This document shows, piece by piece, positions 8,131 through 15,746 of a stretch of DNA of 64,000 bases. The notes below the pieces were generated by a model that saw only the letters and a list, made by a program, of their open reading frames with translations, did not search any database and was not told where the DNA came from. The position numbers and the translations under genes are program-made. Numbering within the stretch: position 1 is the first letter of the stretch; each line of letters opens with the position of its first letter. Source of the DNA: Pseudalkalibacillus hwajinpoensis (GTDB lineage Bacteria > Bacillota > Bacilli > Bacillales > Guptibacillaceae); assembly GCF_039851965.1 (NCBI RefSeq), contig NZ_CP156675.1, forward strand, positions 290,788 through 354,787, read 5' to 3'.

Positions 8131-8314
8131 CAATCGGGCGCGATTGTTGAACAACGTAGGTAGAAAATGATCAACTTTTTTATAAAAACCAAACTTAAAT
8201 CTGCTGGAGAAGAATCCATTTTGATCAATCTTTTTTCAAAATGGATTCTTTTTATTTATCGTAAAATATGGGTTTTCGAGGTATTTTTGATCAAACTTTA
8301 TTTCAAAGCTACAC
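8131..8314. repeat. ~180-bp intergenic element, copy 1 of 3
   Basis: Near-identical to 40024-40202 and 44871-45054. It begins with GGGCGCGATTGTTGAACAAC (the end of the intergenic repeat family) and contains a stem AGAATCCATTTTGATCAAT around TTTTTTC pairing with AAAATGGATTCT. In all three copies the same frame is open from ATGATCAA(C/A) for at least 50 codons (here M-I-N-F-F-I-K-T-K), but there is no good ribosome binding site, so I annotate a repeat and not a gene. Confidence 0.85.
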
Positions 8315-8326
8315 GAACTTCTCTTT

Positions 8327-8605
8327 TTGTTAAAATACGCTCGTTCTTATCGCTCTGAAGTCTATCATTTACGCGTCATAAGTTATAAGGCAGAGGAGAG
8401 GGGTGAAAGCGATCAAACATTAGAGGGGATCCAGCATCAGAGCTATGAGGAATATGAAAAGGCGACTCAAAAAGTATGGATCATTGAAAACATTTTAAAA
8501 GATCGAATCGGGTATTATCCGGTGAAAGTAACGGATAATTTCCTGCAGCTTTATCTTCATCGTATCAAGCAATCACAGAAGAAACGAATGGTCCTAAAAA
8601 AGTGA
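8327..8605 (+). pseudogene. Hypothetical protein fragment (C-terminal part of an unrecognised gene)
   Basis: An open stretch of up to 92 codons ending QLYLHRIKQSQKKRMVLKK. The middle (EGIQHQSYEEYEKATQKVWIIENILKDRIGYYPVKVTDNFLQLYLHRIK) has the look of a real protein, but there is no ribosome binding site and the apparent start lies in the tail of the ~180-bp repeat. I read it as the 3-prime remainder of a gene cut off by that element. Its last bases are shared with 51253-51271, beside the second HepT copy. I do not recognise the family. Confidence 0.35.
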
Positions 8606-8632
8606 ACGAAGAAGCTTATTATTTCATGTCAA

Positions 8633-9010
8633 TTAATTCTTTTTCCATTTTGTGATCAGGTCGTTTAGTAGCTTTGTATACGTGTTTTTCACTTTTTGAT
8701 AGATGAACTTTGCTTCCTCTTCGTCGTACAAGTGAGACGTTTTGTTTCGATCAATCATCATGTCGATCCAGTCGTCTCCGTTTTCAATGAGTCCGCAAGA
8801 AAATGCTTCTCTAATGGTTGCACGCTGACTTCTGATTTCGCTGATTCCCGTGTATCCTAGGAACATTTTCATGGTTTTCCAACTCAGCTCAAAAGTGAAT
8901 TCAAAGCGCTGGATGACGCCGTCATACACGATATCATCTGTCAAGGGAATTTTAAACGGGATGCAGCCCTTGATGTCTTCAAGCTTTTCGTACAGCCTTT
9001 CCTTGTTCAT
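8633..9010 (-). CDS. HepT-like HEPN protein, degenerate duplicate
   Basis: A 125-residue protein nearly identical over most of its length to the HepT-type protein at 51292. It keeps the HEPN ribonuclease motif R-x4-H-x-Y (RNKTSHLY, about residues 92-99). Differences are damage-like: near residue 15 the segment RAATRLEEATK of the other copy is shortened and altered, and the C-terminus is changed from VEKELTNK to WKKN by a one-base deletion. The partner MNT gene upstream survives only as a C-terminal piece (9011-9140). It is therefore a decayed copy of the toxin side of a HepT/MntA module; activity is doubtful. Confidence 0.7.
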   Translation of the reverse strand: MNKERLYEKLEDIKGCIPFKIPLTDDIVYDGVIQRFEFTFELSWKTMKMFLGYTGISEIRSQRATIREAFSCGLIENGDDWIDMMIDRNKTSHLYDEEEAKFIYQKVKNTYTKLLNDLITKWKKN

Positions 9011-9140
9011 AGATGAACAATCCCTTCAGTGTCTATATTTAATAGTAGCTTTTCTTTATGTAGTCGGTCTGTAAATAAGATATCGATTTTAAGAGGCGTC
9101 GTCATGTCCTCGATAACCTGAGTAATAAGGTTTAGAACGA
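9011..9140 (-). pseudogene. Remnant of MntA-type nucleotidyltransferase antitoxin
   Basis: The minus strand translates EDMTTPLKIDILFTDRLHKE and adjoining residues, which align with residues about 69-105 of the MntA-like protein at 51665-52003 (EEMTTPSKIDILFTNRLQKE). The N-terminal half with the catalytic GSxARG...DxD is missing and no start is left. It shows that an entire HepT/MntA pair was once present here. Confidence 0.75.
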
Positions 9141-9262
9141 TTTTTTCCTTTACCTGTCTCTTTCAAAGCTTGCATACAACCGTTATATTATACGAATATT
9201 TAAACTCATTGTATAAGGATGAAACCTTGTATTAGAGGAAAGTGTAGTAGCTTTCGGATAAA

Positions 9263-9409
9263 ACGGGGGTTAAGAACCCGTGTTTCAGCGTTAATATACG
9301 ACGAATATAACGAAAGTAAATAAAAAAATACGAAATTAAATGAAAACGTTTGTTGACAAAACGAAATTAAATGATAACATTTAAATTATTCAGAATGTAA
9401 ACGCTTTCT
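9263..9409 (+). promoter_or_regulatory. Promoter of the polyol cluster: DeoR-type operator repeats and a cre site
   Basis: CGAAA-type pentamers occur at 9311, 9331 and 9362, with near-matches at 9302 (CGAAT), 9341 (TGAAA) and 9372, all spaced by about 10 or 20 bp, so they face the same side of the helix. That is the usual design of DeoR-family operators. They surround a promoter TTGACA (9353-9358), 16 bp, TAACAT (9375-9380). TGTAAACGCTTTCT at 9396-9409 matches the CcpA cre consensus TGWAANCGNTNWCA except for the last base. Repression by the DeoR protein at 15747 and carbon catabolite repression are inferred. A small hairpin ACGGGGGTTAAGAACCCGT lies upstream at 9263. Confidence 0.65.
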
Positions 9410-9424
9410 AGAGAGGATGAGGAA

Positions 9425-9660
9425 ATGAGTGTTAGTGATCTATTTCAATTAGGTGGATCGACTGCAGTTGTGACAGGAAGCGCAAGAGGATTAGGAAAAG
9501 CTATCGCTAAAGCCTTAAGTGACGCAGGTGCGAATGTAGTGATTGCTGTAAGATGCTGAAAGTGCACTTCAAGAGTTAGAGTGCCAGCCTGAAATCAGAA
9601 GCTTCGAGTTTCGTCACTGGATCAACCTTTGTTGCGGATGGTGGTTATACAATTTGGTAA
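9425..9660 (+). pseudogene. Short-chain dehydrogenase, internally deleted
   Basis: After GAGAGGATGAGGA and ATG 9425 the product begins MSVSDLFQLGGSTAVVTGSA and continues RGLGKAIAKALSDAGANVVIAV, the Rossmann TGxxxGLG motif of SDR enzymes, then hits a stop. The last part, SSFVTGSTFVADGGYTIW, is the normal SDR C-terminus. Some 170 residues between them, with the catalytic Tyr-x3-Lys, are missing, so the gene is inactive. It is the first gene of the polyol operon. In Mycobacterium smegmatis the D-threitol dehydrogenase is an SDR, so this could be a lost second polyol dehydrogenase; that link is inference. Confidence 0.85.
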
Positions 9661-9682
9661 AAAGGAAAAGGAGAGATATAAC

Positions 9683-10792
9683 ATGGAAAAAATATTAAAT
9701 AATGTAAAAGAGCAGGCACAAAAATACCCTAAAAAAATGAAAGCAATAGTAGCGTATGCCCCGGAAGACTATCGATTAGAGGAAGTTTCTACACCGAAAA
9801 TTGAAAACGATAAAGAAATTATTGTGAAAGTTGAAGCATGTGGTATTTGTGCAGGTGATATAAAGGCCTATGATGGTGCGCCAAGCTTTTGGGGAGATGA
9901 TAAACAACCAGCGTATATAAAGGCACCAATGATCCCAGGTCACGAATTTATAGGGAGAGTAGTTGAGAAGGGTGACGCTGTTACAGATTATAACATTGGA
10001 GATCGAATTATATCTGAACAGATTGTTCCATGCTGGGATTGCCGTTTTTGTGGGCGCGGTCAGTATTGGATGTGCGAAAAGCATGATCTATATGGTTTTC
10101 AAAAGAATGTAAATGGTGGTATGGCAGAATATATGAAATTTACAAAAGAGGGGATTAATTATAAAGTTCCTGAGGATTTGCCGATTGAAAAAGCAATTTT
10201 AATTGAACCTTATGCATGTAGTTTGCATGCTGTACAACGAGCTCAAATCCAATTAGGAGATTTTGTGGTGTTATCAGGTGCAGGTACTCTTGGGCTTGGA
10301 ATGATTGGGGCAGCAAAAAAAGCAGGAGCTGATACGTTAGTCGTACTTGATTTGCAAGACTCCCGTTTAGAATTAGCTAAGAAATTTGGAGCAGACTTGG
10401 TACTTAATCCATCCAAAGTGGATGTAGAAAAGGAAATAAAAGCCCTAACAGAAGGGTATGGCTGTGATGTTTATATAGAAGCAACGGGTCATCCCAAGTC
10501 TGTAGAGCAAGGATTAAATAGTATACGTAAATTAGGAAGATTTGTAGAGTTCAGTGTATTTAAAGATCCAGTCACAGTTGATTGGAGCATTATCAGTGAC
10601 CGTAAAGAGCTGGACATCTTAGGCTCTCATCTAGGCCCATATTGTTATGAATTAGTTATTAAAGCAATTGCGAATGGGGACATGCCTACAGAGAATGTAG
10701 TAACGCATCGTTTTCCTCTTGAAGAATTCCAACAGGGCTTTGAATTAATGAAAAAAGGCGATCAATCATTAAAAATAATTCTAGAACCTTAA
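9683..10792 (+). CDS. eltD: Zinc-dependent polyol dehydrogenase, erythritol/L-threitol dehydrogenase type
   Basis: A 369-residue medium-chain dehydrogenase. Catalytic zinc ligands are Cys53 (EACGICAGD) and His87-Glu88 (GHE); structural zinc ligands are Cys117, 120, 123 and 131 (CWDCRFCGRGQYWMC); the NAD-binding loop is GAGTLGLGMIG at about 199-209. The N-terminal extension MEKILNNVKEQAQKYPKKMKAIV and overall form are like the erythritol/L-threitol dehydrogenase of M. smegmatis, which oxidises the tetritol to a tetrulose with NAD. ATG 9683 follows GGAGAGATATAAC. The next gene, a polyol permease, and the tetrulose-phosphate genes downstream support a tetritol substrate. Sorbitol, ribitol or related polyols remain possible. 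Confidence 0.7.
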   Translation: MEKILNNVKEQAQKYPKKMKAIVAYAPEDYRLEEVSTPKIENDKEIIVKVEACGICAGDIKAYDGAPSFWGDDKQPAYIKAPMIPGHEFIGRVVEKGDAVTDYNIGDRIISEQIVPCWDCRFCGRGQYWMCEKHDLYGFQKNVNGGMAEYMKFTKEGINYKVPEDLPIEKAILIEPYACSLHAVQRAQIQLGDFVVLSGAGTLGLGMIGAAKKAGADTLVVLDLQDSRLELAKKFGADLVLNPSKVDVEKEIKALTEGYGCDVYIEATGHPKSVEQGLNSIRKLGRFVEFSVFKDPVTVDWSIISDRKELDILGSHLGPYCYELVIKAIANGDMPTENVVTHRFPLEEFQQGFELMKKGDQSLKIILEP

Positions 10793-10801
10793 AACAGATC
10801 T

Positions 10802-10837
10802 TTTAGGGAGGGGGCAGTAGTTCCCCTATCCCTAAAT
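10802..10837 (+). promoter_or_regulatory. Intercistronic hairpin
   Basis: TTTAGGGAGGGG pairs with CCCCTATCCCTAAA around CAGTAGTT, between the dehydrogenase and permease genes. There is no T run, so mRNA stabilisation or processing is more likely than termination. Confidence 0.55.
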
Positions 10838-10870
10838 ATATCTGAATATTCAGTTAAAGGAGGGTGGATT

Positions 10871-12154
10871 TTGAATAATTCACTTGCAGGTGGCATTGAT
10901 AAAGCTGGTATTCCCTCTCGACTCTTTTGGGGTTATATAGGTATTCTTATTTTTATGATGGGGGACGGATTGGAACTAGGCTGGTTAAGTCCTTATTTAA
11001 TTGAACAGGGAATGAGCGTTCAACAATCAGCATTTTTGTTTACTGCTTACGGAGTAACGATAGCAATATCTTCTTGGTTTTCTGGTGTATTAGTAGAAGC
11101 TATGGGACCCAAGAAAACAATGCTAATGGGTCTGTTGTTATATATTTTAGGAACAATTGGCTTTGTTGGTTATGGTATACCTCATTTAAATTATGAGCTT
11201 ATGATTCCTACTTATGCATTAAGAGGTTTTGGTTATCCATTATTTGCTTATGGGTTTCTTGTATGGATAGCGTATCGTAGTCCTCAACAGCAACTTGGTA
11301 GAGCAGTTGGTTGGTTTTGGTTTGTTTTTACAGGAGGATTAAACGTGTTAGGCGCTTATTATTCCATTTGGGCAATTAAATATCTTGGTCATATCAATAC
11401 CTTATGGAGCGCCCTTTTATGGGTTACGATCGGAGCTATCTTCGCCTTAGTTATTAACAAAGATAAATTAGAGAGAAAACAAAATAAAGAGAACAAGTCA
11501 AAAGTGAAAGAGTTATTAAAGGGCGTTACGATTATTAAAAAGGAACCTAAGGTTGGGATTGCTGGCATTGTACGCATTATTAATCAAACAGCCCAATATG
11601 CCTTTCCTATCTTTTTACCGACTTATTTAGTCCAGTATGGAATTGAGACGTCAGTTTGGCTGAATATTTGGGGCTCAATTTTCATTTCAAATATTGTTTT
11701 TAATTTAATTTTTGGATTTGTTGGAGATAAATTCGGCTGGAGAAATACGGTCATGTGGTTTGGAGGAGTTGGTTGTGGGACATTCACACTTCTTTTGTAT
11801 TATATGCCACAACTAGTAGGGGCTAACCTTTGGTTAATACAAGCTGCAGGGATATTATGGGGAGCTTGTCTTGCAGGATATGTACCACTATCAGCTCTTG
11901 TTCCATCCCTTGTGAAAGAAGAAAAAGGGGCTGCAATGTCCATCTTGAACTTAGGTGCAGGACTTTGTGTATTTGTGGGTCCAGCGATCGTCGGTTTAAC
12001 TTATGGTTTTGTTGGTGCAGAAGGTGTAATCTGGATTCTTGCAGGCCTTTATTTCGCAGGAGCTTTCATGACGAAATTTATCACCTTACCAAACAATGCG
12101 AAAATCTTAGATGTAGATGTCAACGATGAGAAGGCAGAAGTTTCAAACATGTGA
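10871..12154 (+). CDS. MFS polyol permease (RbtT/CsbX type)
   Basis: A 427-residue protein with about 12 membrane helices, split by a charged central loop (NKDKLERKQNKENKSKVKELL, about residues 197-217). The opening PSRLFWGYIGILIFMMGDGLELGWLSPYL, with the acidic pair in the first helix, is typical of the ribitol/polyol and CsbX-like group of the major facilitator superfamily. TTG start at 10871 is set by AAAGGAGGGTGGATT. It lies between the polyol dehydrogenase and the tetrulose-phosphate genes, so import of the polyol that the dehydrogenase oxidises is the natural role. Proton symport is inferred from family. Confidence 0.8.
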   Translation: MNNSLAGGIDKAGIPSRLFWGYIGILIFMMGDGLELGWLSPYLIEQGMSVQQSAFLFTAYGVTIAISSWFSGVLVEAMGPKKTMLMGLLLYILGTIGFVGYGIPHLNYELMIPTYALRGFGYPLFAYGFLVWIAYRSPQQQLGRAVGWFWFVFTGGLNVLGAYYSIWAIKYLGHINTLWSALLWVTIGAIFALVINKDKLERKQNKENKSKVKELLKGVTIIKKEPKVGIAGIVRIINQTAQYAFPIFLPTYLVQYGIETSVWLNIWGSIFISNIVFNLIFGFVGDKFGWRNTVMWFGGVGCGTFTLLLYYMPQLVGANLWLIQAAGILWGACLAGYVPLSALVPSLVKEEKGAAMSILNLGAGLCVFVGPAIVGLTYGFVGAEGVIWILAGLYFAGAFMTKFITLPNNAKILDVDVNDEKAEVSNM

Positions 12155-12207
12155 TAACCTGATGCTCTCTTTCTTATTTTGGAAGAGAGTATTTATTTAT
12201 AAATAAA

Positions 12208-12257
12208 CGAAAGTAAACGAAAATAAAAATTGACAAACGAAAGAATAAATGTAAAAA
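12208..12257 (+). promoter_or_regulatory. Second promoter of the polyol cluster with DeoR-type repeats
   Basis: CGAAA occurs at 12208, 12218 and 12238, exactly 10 and 20 bp apart, and overlaps a promoter with TTGACA at 12230-12235. The -10 is weak (TAAAAA, 12252-12257). The same repeat stands before the first gene (9311-9366), so both transcription units are probably controlled by one regulator, most simply the DeoR protein at 15747. Confidence 0.65.
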
Positions 12258-12287
12258 TGAACTCAAATTAATCAAGGAGATGAAGGT

Positions 12288-12749
12288 ATGAGAATTGCAA
12301 TTGGGAGTGATCATAACGCATTTGAAATGAAAGAATCAATAAAGAGTTTTATTGAGGAACTAGGTTTTGAAGTTTTAGATTATGGTTGTCATAGTTGTGA
12401 AGCTATCGACTATCCTGATGTTGCTTTTAAAGTAGCTCAGGACATTGCTGATAACAAAGTTTCTCGAGGAATATTAATTTGTGGAACAGGGATTGGTGTA
12501 GCGATTGCAGCAGGAAAGGTGCCTGGTATACGTGCTGCACTTTGCCACGATACGTACTCTGCGGAACGAGCTCAATTGAGTAATAATGCTCAAGTCTTAA
12601 CAATGGGTTCTCAAATTGTTGGTATAGAAGTCGCTAAAAAAGTGGTGTACACTTATTTAAATTGTGAATTTAGTGGTGGTAATTCTAAAAGGAAAGTACA
12701 AAAAATTATTGATAAAGAAAAAGAATACACTCAAAAAAGTTTTCGATAG
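12288..12749 (+). CDS. RpiB/LacAB family sugar-phosphate isomerase (likely tetrulose-4-phosphate isomerase)
   Basis: A 153-residue protein of usual RpiB length. It starts MRIAIGSDHNAFEMK (Asp8-His9 of the phosphate/substrate site), has the general-base cysteine Cys65 in GILICGTGIGV, and RAALCHDTYSAERAQLSNNAQVLTMG with the conserved asparagine. RBS AAGGAGATGAAGG. RpiB homologues in tetritol pathways (EryI in Brucella, DerI in Mycobacterium) convert D-erythrulose 4-phosphate to D-erythrose 4-phosphate; next to a DhaK-type kinase that is the best guess. Ribose-5-phosphate isomerase activity cannot be excluded. Confidence 0.8.
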   Translation: MRIAIGSDHNAFEMKESIKSFIEELGFEVLDYGCHSCEAIDYPDVAFKVAQDIADNKVSRGILICGTGIGVAIAAGKVPGIRAALCHDTYSAERAQLSNNAQVLTMGSQIVGIEVAKKVVYTYLNCEFSGGNSKRKVQKIIDKEKEYTQKSFR

Positions 12750-12761
12750 GGAGGGGACAGA

Positions 12762-13793
12762 ATGAAAAAATTAATTAACAATCCGAATAATGTTGTCGAT
12801 GAAATGATTCAAGGATATTTGAAAGCGCATTCTGACGTGGTAAAAGGGGTTGAAGAAAATCACCGAACGATCATTCGAACAGATGCAGGAACTAAGAAAA
12901 AAGTGAGTATTATTATTGGTGGTGGTTCAGGACACGAACCAGCTTTTATGGGATATGTAGGAGAAGGGATGGCAGATGGTGTAGCAGTGGGAAATATTTT
13001 CGCTTCGCCTCCACCTGACCCCATATTAGAAGCCATAAAAGCAGTAGATACGAAAAAGGAAGCCCTCCTTATTTATGGAAATTACCAGGGGGATCTTATG
13101 AATTTTGATATGGCTGCTGATTTGGCAGAAATGGAAAGTGATATCAAGGTAAAACAAATTATTGTAAAAGATGATGTAGCTTCCGCGTCTCACTCAGAAG
13201 CAGATAAACGTCGTGGAATTGCTGGAGAGTTCTTTGTGACGAAAGTAGCTGGTGCTGCCTCTGAGACTGGCGCTCCTTTAGATGAAGTATATCGATTAAC
13301 TGAAAAAGCGAATCAGAATGTAAGGTCTATGGGAGTAGGGTTATCTCCGTGTTCATTACCCCAAACTGGGGAACCGAGCTTTTTGTTAGAAGAAGATGAA
13401 ATGGAAATTGGTTTAGGACATCATGGAGAACCAGGAGTCGAAAAAGGGAAACTTCAATCTTCTAATGAGGTTACTGAACGAATTGTGAATGACATACTTC
13501 AAGATATGCCTATTTCTAAAGAAGAGGAAGTTGCTGTACTTGTTAATGGGCTTGGTTCGACTACAAGAATGGAGCTCTACATTATGTATCAAAAGGTAGA
13601 AAGCCTTCTTAAAGAAAAAGGAATTCATATTCACAAATCATTCGTGGGGGACTACAGCACTTCCTTAGAAATGGGTGGTCTGTCGATCTCGATTCTAAAA
13701 TTAGATAATGAATTGAAGCGATTAATAGATGCAGAGGCAAATTGTCCAATGTATGTACAGAAAAAGAAAGAGAAAGAGGAGGTTAAAAGATGA
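12762..13793 (+). CDS. dhaK: DhaK-type kinase subunit (dihydroxyacetone/erythrulose kinase, substrate-binding domain)
   Basis: A 343-residue DhaK domain. It has the substrate loop GGGSGHEPAF (His58), GNYQGDLMNFDMA, DDVASASHSEADKRRGIAGE, and GLGHHGEPG, whose His221 is the residue that covalently binds the keto substrate as a hemiaminal. The ATP- or DhaM-binding DhaL domain is encoded separately by the next gene, overlapping by four bases. No PTS-type dhaM is present, so phosphate is probably taken from ATP or the PTS protein is elsewhere. In a tetritol context the substrate would be erythrulose, giving erythrulose 4-phosphate, as with DerK of Mycobacterium, where both domains are fused. Plain dihydroxyacetone is the alternative. 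Confidence 0.8.
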   Translation: MKKLINNPNNVVDEMIQGYLKAHSDVVKGVEENHRTIIRTDAGTKKKVSIIIGGGSGHEPAFMGYVGEGMADGVAVGNIFASPPPDPILEAIKAVDTKKEALLIYGNYQGDLMNFDMAADLAEMESDIKVKQIIVKDDVASASHSEADKRRGIAGEFFVTKVAGAASETGAPLDEVYRLTEKANQNVRSMGVGLSPCSLPQTGEPSFLLEEDEMEIGLGHHGEPGVEKGKLQSSNEVTERIVNDILQDMPISKEEEVAVLVNGLGSTTRMELYIMYQKVESLLKEKGIHIHKSFVGDYSTSLEMGGLSISILKLDNELKRLIDAEANCPMYVQKKKEKEEVKR

Positions 13794-14431
13794 ATGCTAC
13801 TGAATGGAAACAATATTTTGAAAGCGTTTCACCTTTAATGGAAGAAAACAAAAATTATTTATCTGAGTTAGATCGTCGACTTGGAGACGGGGATCATGGT
13901 GTAACAATGTCGATTGGCTGGCAAGCTGTTCAAGAGGAAATTAAGAGCTCACTCAGTGAAGAAAAAGATTGTGGGAAAATTGCAATGAAAGTTGGACGTT
14001 CATTTCTTAGCGCGGTCGGCTCTTCTGTAGGTCCTTTATATGCATCAGGCTTTATAAATGGTGCTAAAGCAATCAAGAATAAAACAGAACTAAACGAGGA
14101 AGACCTTATTGATTTTTGGGTTAATTTTATAAAAGGTGTTCACGAGCGAGGACAAGCTAATATTGGCGATAAAACAATGTTAGATACCTTGTTGCCTGTT
14201 CTAAGTATCCTAGAAGGAAGCACAGAACCACCACTAGTAAGATTCAAATTAGCTCTAACTACTGCGGAAAAAGCTATGATATCCACAAAAGATATGGTTT
14301 CTCAGAAAGGAAGGTCCAGTCGTCTAGGTGAACGATCAAAAGGTGTACAAGACCCTGGAGCTACATCTGCCTATCTAATCTTTTTAAAATTTGTAGAGCA
14401 CTCTCAAGGGATTGCAAAACTCCATCATTAA
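13790..14431 (+). CDS. dhaL: DhaL-type kinase subunit (nucleotide-binding domain)
   Basis: A 213-residue helical-barrel DhaL protein. The motif ELDRRLGDGDHGVTMSIG (about residues 25-42) holds the aspartates that bind the two magnesium ions and ATP; GDKTMLDTLLPV and the late GRSSRLGERSKGVQDPGATSAYLIF are the other signatures (nucleotide loop and DPGA). ATG overlaps the dhaK stop (ATGA), which points to equal, coupled expression. With DhaK it forms the kinase acting between the polyol dehydrogenase and the RpiB-type isomerase. Confidence 0.85.
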   Translation: MNATEWKQYFESVSPLMEENKNYLSELDRRLGDGDHGVTMSIGWQAVQEEIKSSLSEEKDCGKIAMKVGRSFLSAVGSSVGPLYASGFINGAKAIKNKTELNEEDLIDFWVNFIKGVHERGQANIGDKTMLDTLLPVLSILEGSTEPPLVRFKLALTTAEKAMISTKDMVSQKGRSSRLGERSKGVQDPGATSAYLIFLKFVEHSQGIAKLHH

Positions 14432-14447
14432 AAAGGAGGGAATGGAT

Positions 14448-15401
14448 TTGCGAGAATTAGCGATGTCTTACTTGTCAGTTACTCAGGAATCAGCTGTGGC
14501 TGTCTATCCTTATATAGGAAAAGGTGACAAAATACTAGCAGATGGTAAAGCGACTGAAGCCATGAGAGAGACATTAAATAAATTGAAATCAAAGTCTCGA
14601 GTAGTTATAGGGGAAGGTGAGATGGACGAAGCCCCTATGCTTTATATTGGTGAAACGTTAGGGAGAGGAACGACGGAGATAGACTTGGCTGTAGATCCAA
14701 TTGATGGGACAACTTTAATTGCGAATGGTCAAGGGAATGCCATCACTGTTCTAGCTGGTTCAAAAAAAGGGACGCTCCTTCATGCTCCAGATATGTATAT
14801 GGAAAAAATAGCAGTAGGTCCAAGAGCAAAGGGTAGTATTGACATTAGCTCTCCTATTGAAACCAACATTAAACATGTTGCGAGAGCATTGAATAAACCT
14901 ATGAAAAATTTGAATATCATGATTCAGAATAGAGGGCGCCATCAGGAACTTATAAAGTCAATTCAAAAACTTGGAGCAAGTGTAATTTTATTTCAAGACG
15001 TGGACATTACCGGTGTGGTTGCCACAGCAATAGAAGAATATAATATAGATATGCTAATAGGAATTGGTGGTGCTCCTGAAGGAGTTATATCAGCTGTAGC
15101 TATGCGTAGCTTAGGTGGCGACTTTCAGGCCAAACTCCTTCCGGAAAATCAGGCTCAATATGATCGATGTATAGCCATGGGCATATCCAATCCTGATAAA
15201 CACCTTCATTTAAACGATCTAGTATCGAGTGATGACTGTTTCTTCATAGCTACAGGGATTACTGATGGACAGTTGCTTAAAGGGATTAGAGAGAAACAGG
15301 GGAGCATGCTTCAAACACAAACTATTTTGTCACTCCATCATGAATATCATTTCATAAATTCTGTTCATCGTGTTAGTTCTCAAAGAGAGTTAGTAGTATA
15401 G
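14448..15401 (+). CDS. glpX: GlpX-type class II fructose-1,6-/sedoheptulose-1,7-bisphosphatase
   Basis: About 317 residues with the class II bisphosphatase signatures VVIGEGEMDEAPMLYIGE and LAVDPIDGTTL (metal ligands Asp and Glu), then GIGGAPEGVISAVAMR. TTG 14448 is chosen because AAAGGAGGG stands eight bases ahead; the ATG two codons earlier is only two bases from that box. It is the last gene of the operon before a terminator. GlpX enzymes dephosphorylate fructose 1,6-bisphosphate and often sedoheptulose 1,7-bisphosphate. Erythrose 4-phosphate made by this pathway can be condensed with dihydroxyacetone phosphate by aldolase, so a sedoheptulose-bisphosphatase role would let the cell use it; this is inference. 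Confidence 0.8.
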   Translation: MRELAMSYLSVTQESAVAVYPYIGKGDKILADGKATEAMRETLNKLKSKSRVVIGEGEMDEAPMLYIGETLGRGTTEIDLAVDPIDGTTLIANGQGNAITVLAGSKKGTLLHAPDMYMEKIAVGPRAKGSIDISSPIETNIKHVARALNKPMKNLNIMIQNRGRHQELIKSIQKLGASVILFQDVDITGVVATAIEEYNIDMLIGIGGAPEGVISAVAMRSLGGDFQAKLLPENQAQYDRCIAMGISNPDKHLHLNDLVSSDDCFFIATGITDGQLLKGIREKQGSMLQTQTILSLHHEYHFINSVHRVSSQRELVV

Positions 15402-15746
15402 TTACTAATTTTATATAAAAAATCGATAAGATTTAAGACTAATAGTAAACTATTAGTCTTATTTTAGTGAAAACATTAGTAGATGTATATGTAAAACCTT
15501 TTTGAAACAAAGTATTGACTGGATGTGGAAATTCTTTTTAAATAATTTGTATGATAAGATTACTAATAGATAGGATTAAAAGCTGGAGAAATGAAAGCCT
15601 TATCAATAAACACTTTTTGTTTTCTTTCTTTGATCAAATTTGGGATAAGATACATCATTTTTGGTTATTTAAAAATATATGTTAATGGATGTTTTTAAGT
15701 ATAATTGCTAATGGATTTTCTATGAATAGAATAAAGGGTGACAAAT
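15402..15746. other. Intergenic region with terminator and DeoR promoter
   Basis: Holds the operon terminator (15434-15461), then about 280 AT-rich bases leading to the DeoR gene. I see no CGAAA repeats here, so the regulator gene is probably not under the same operator. Confidence 0.5.
15434..15461 (+). terminator. Terminator of the polyol operon
   Basis: TAAGACTAATAGT/ACTATTAGTCTTA is a 13-bp perfect stem with a two-base loop, followed by TTTTAG. Confidence 0.75.

Noticed and set aside
8167..8358. Protein gene in the ~180-bp element
   Set aside because: Frame conserved in three copies but no proper ribosome site and conservation is equally good outside the frame; kept as a repeat and listed as a finding.
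9340..9353. Second cre site TGAAAACGTTTGTT
   Set aside because: Three mismatches in the conserved right half; the site at 9396-9409 is much better.
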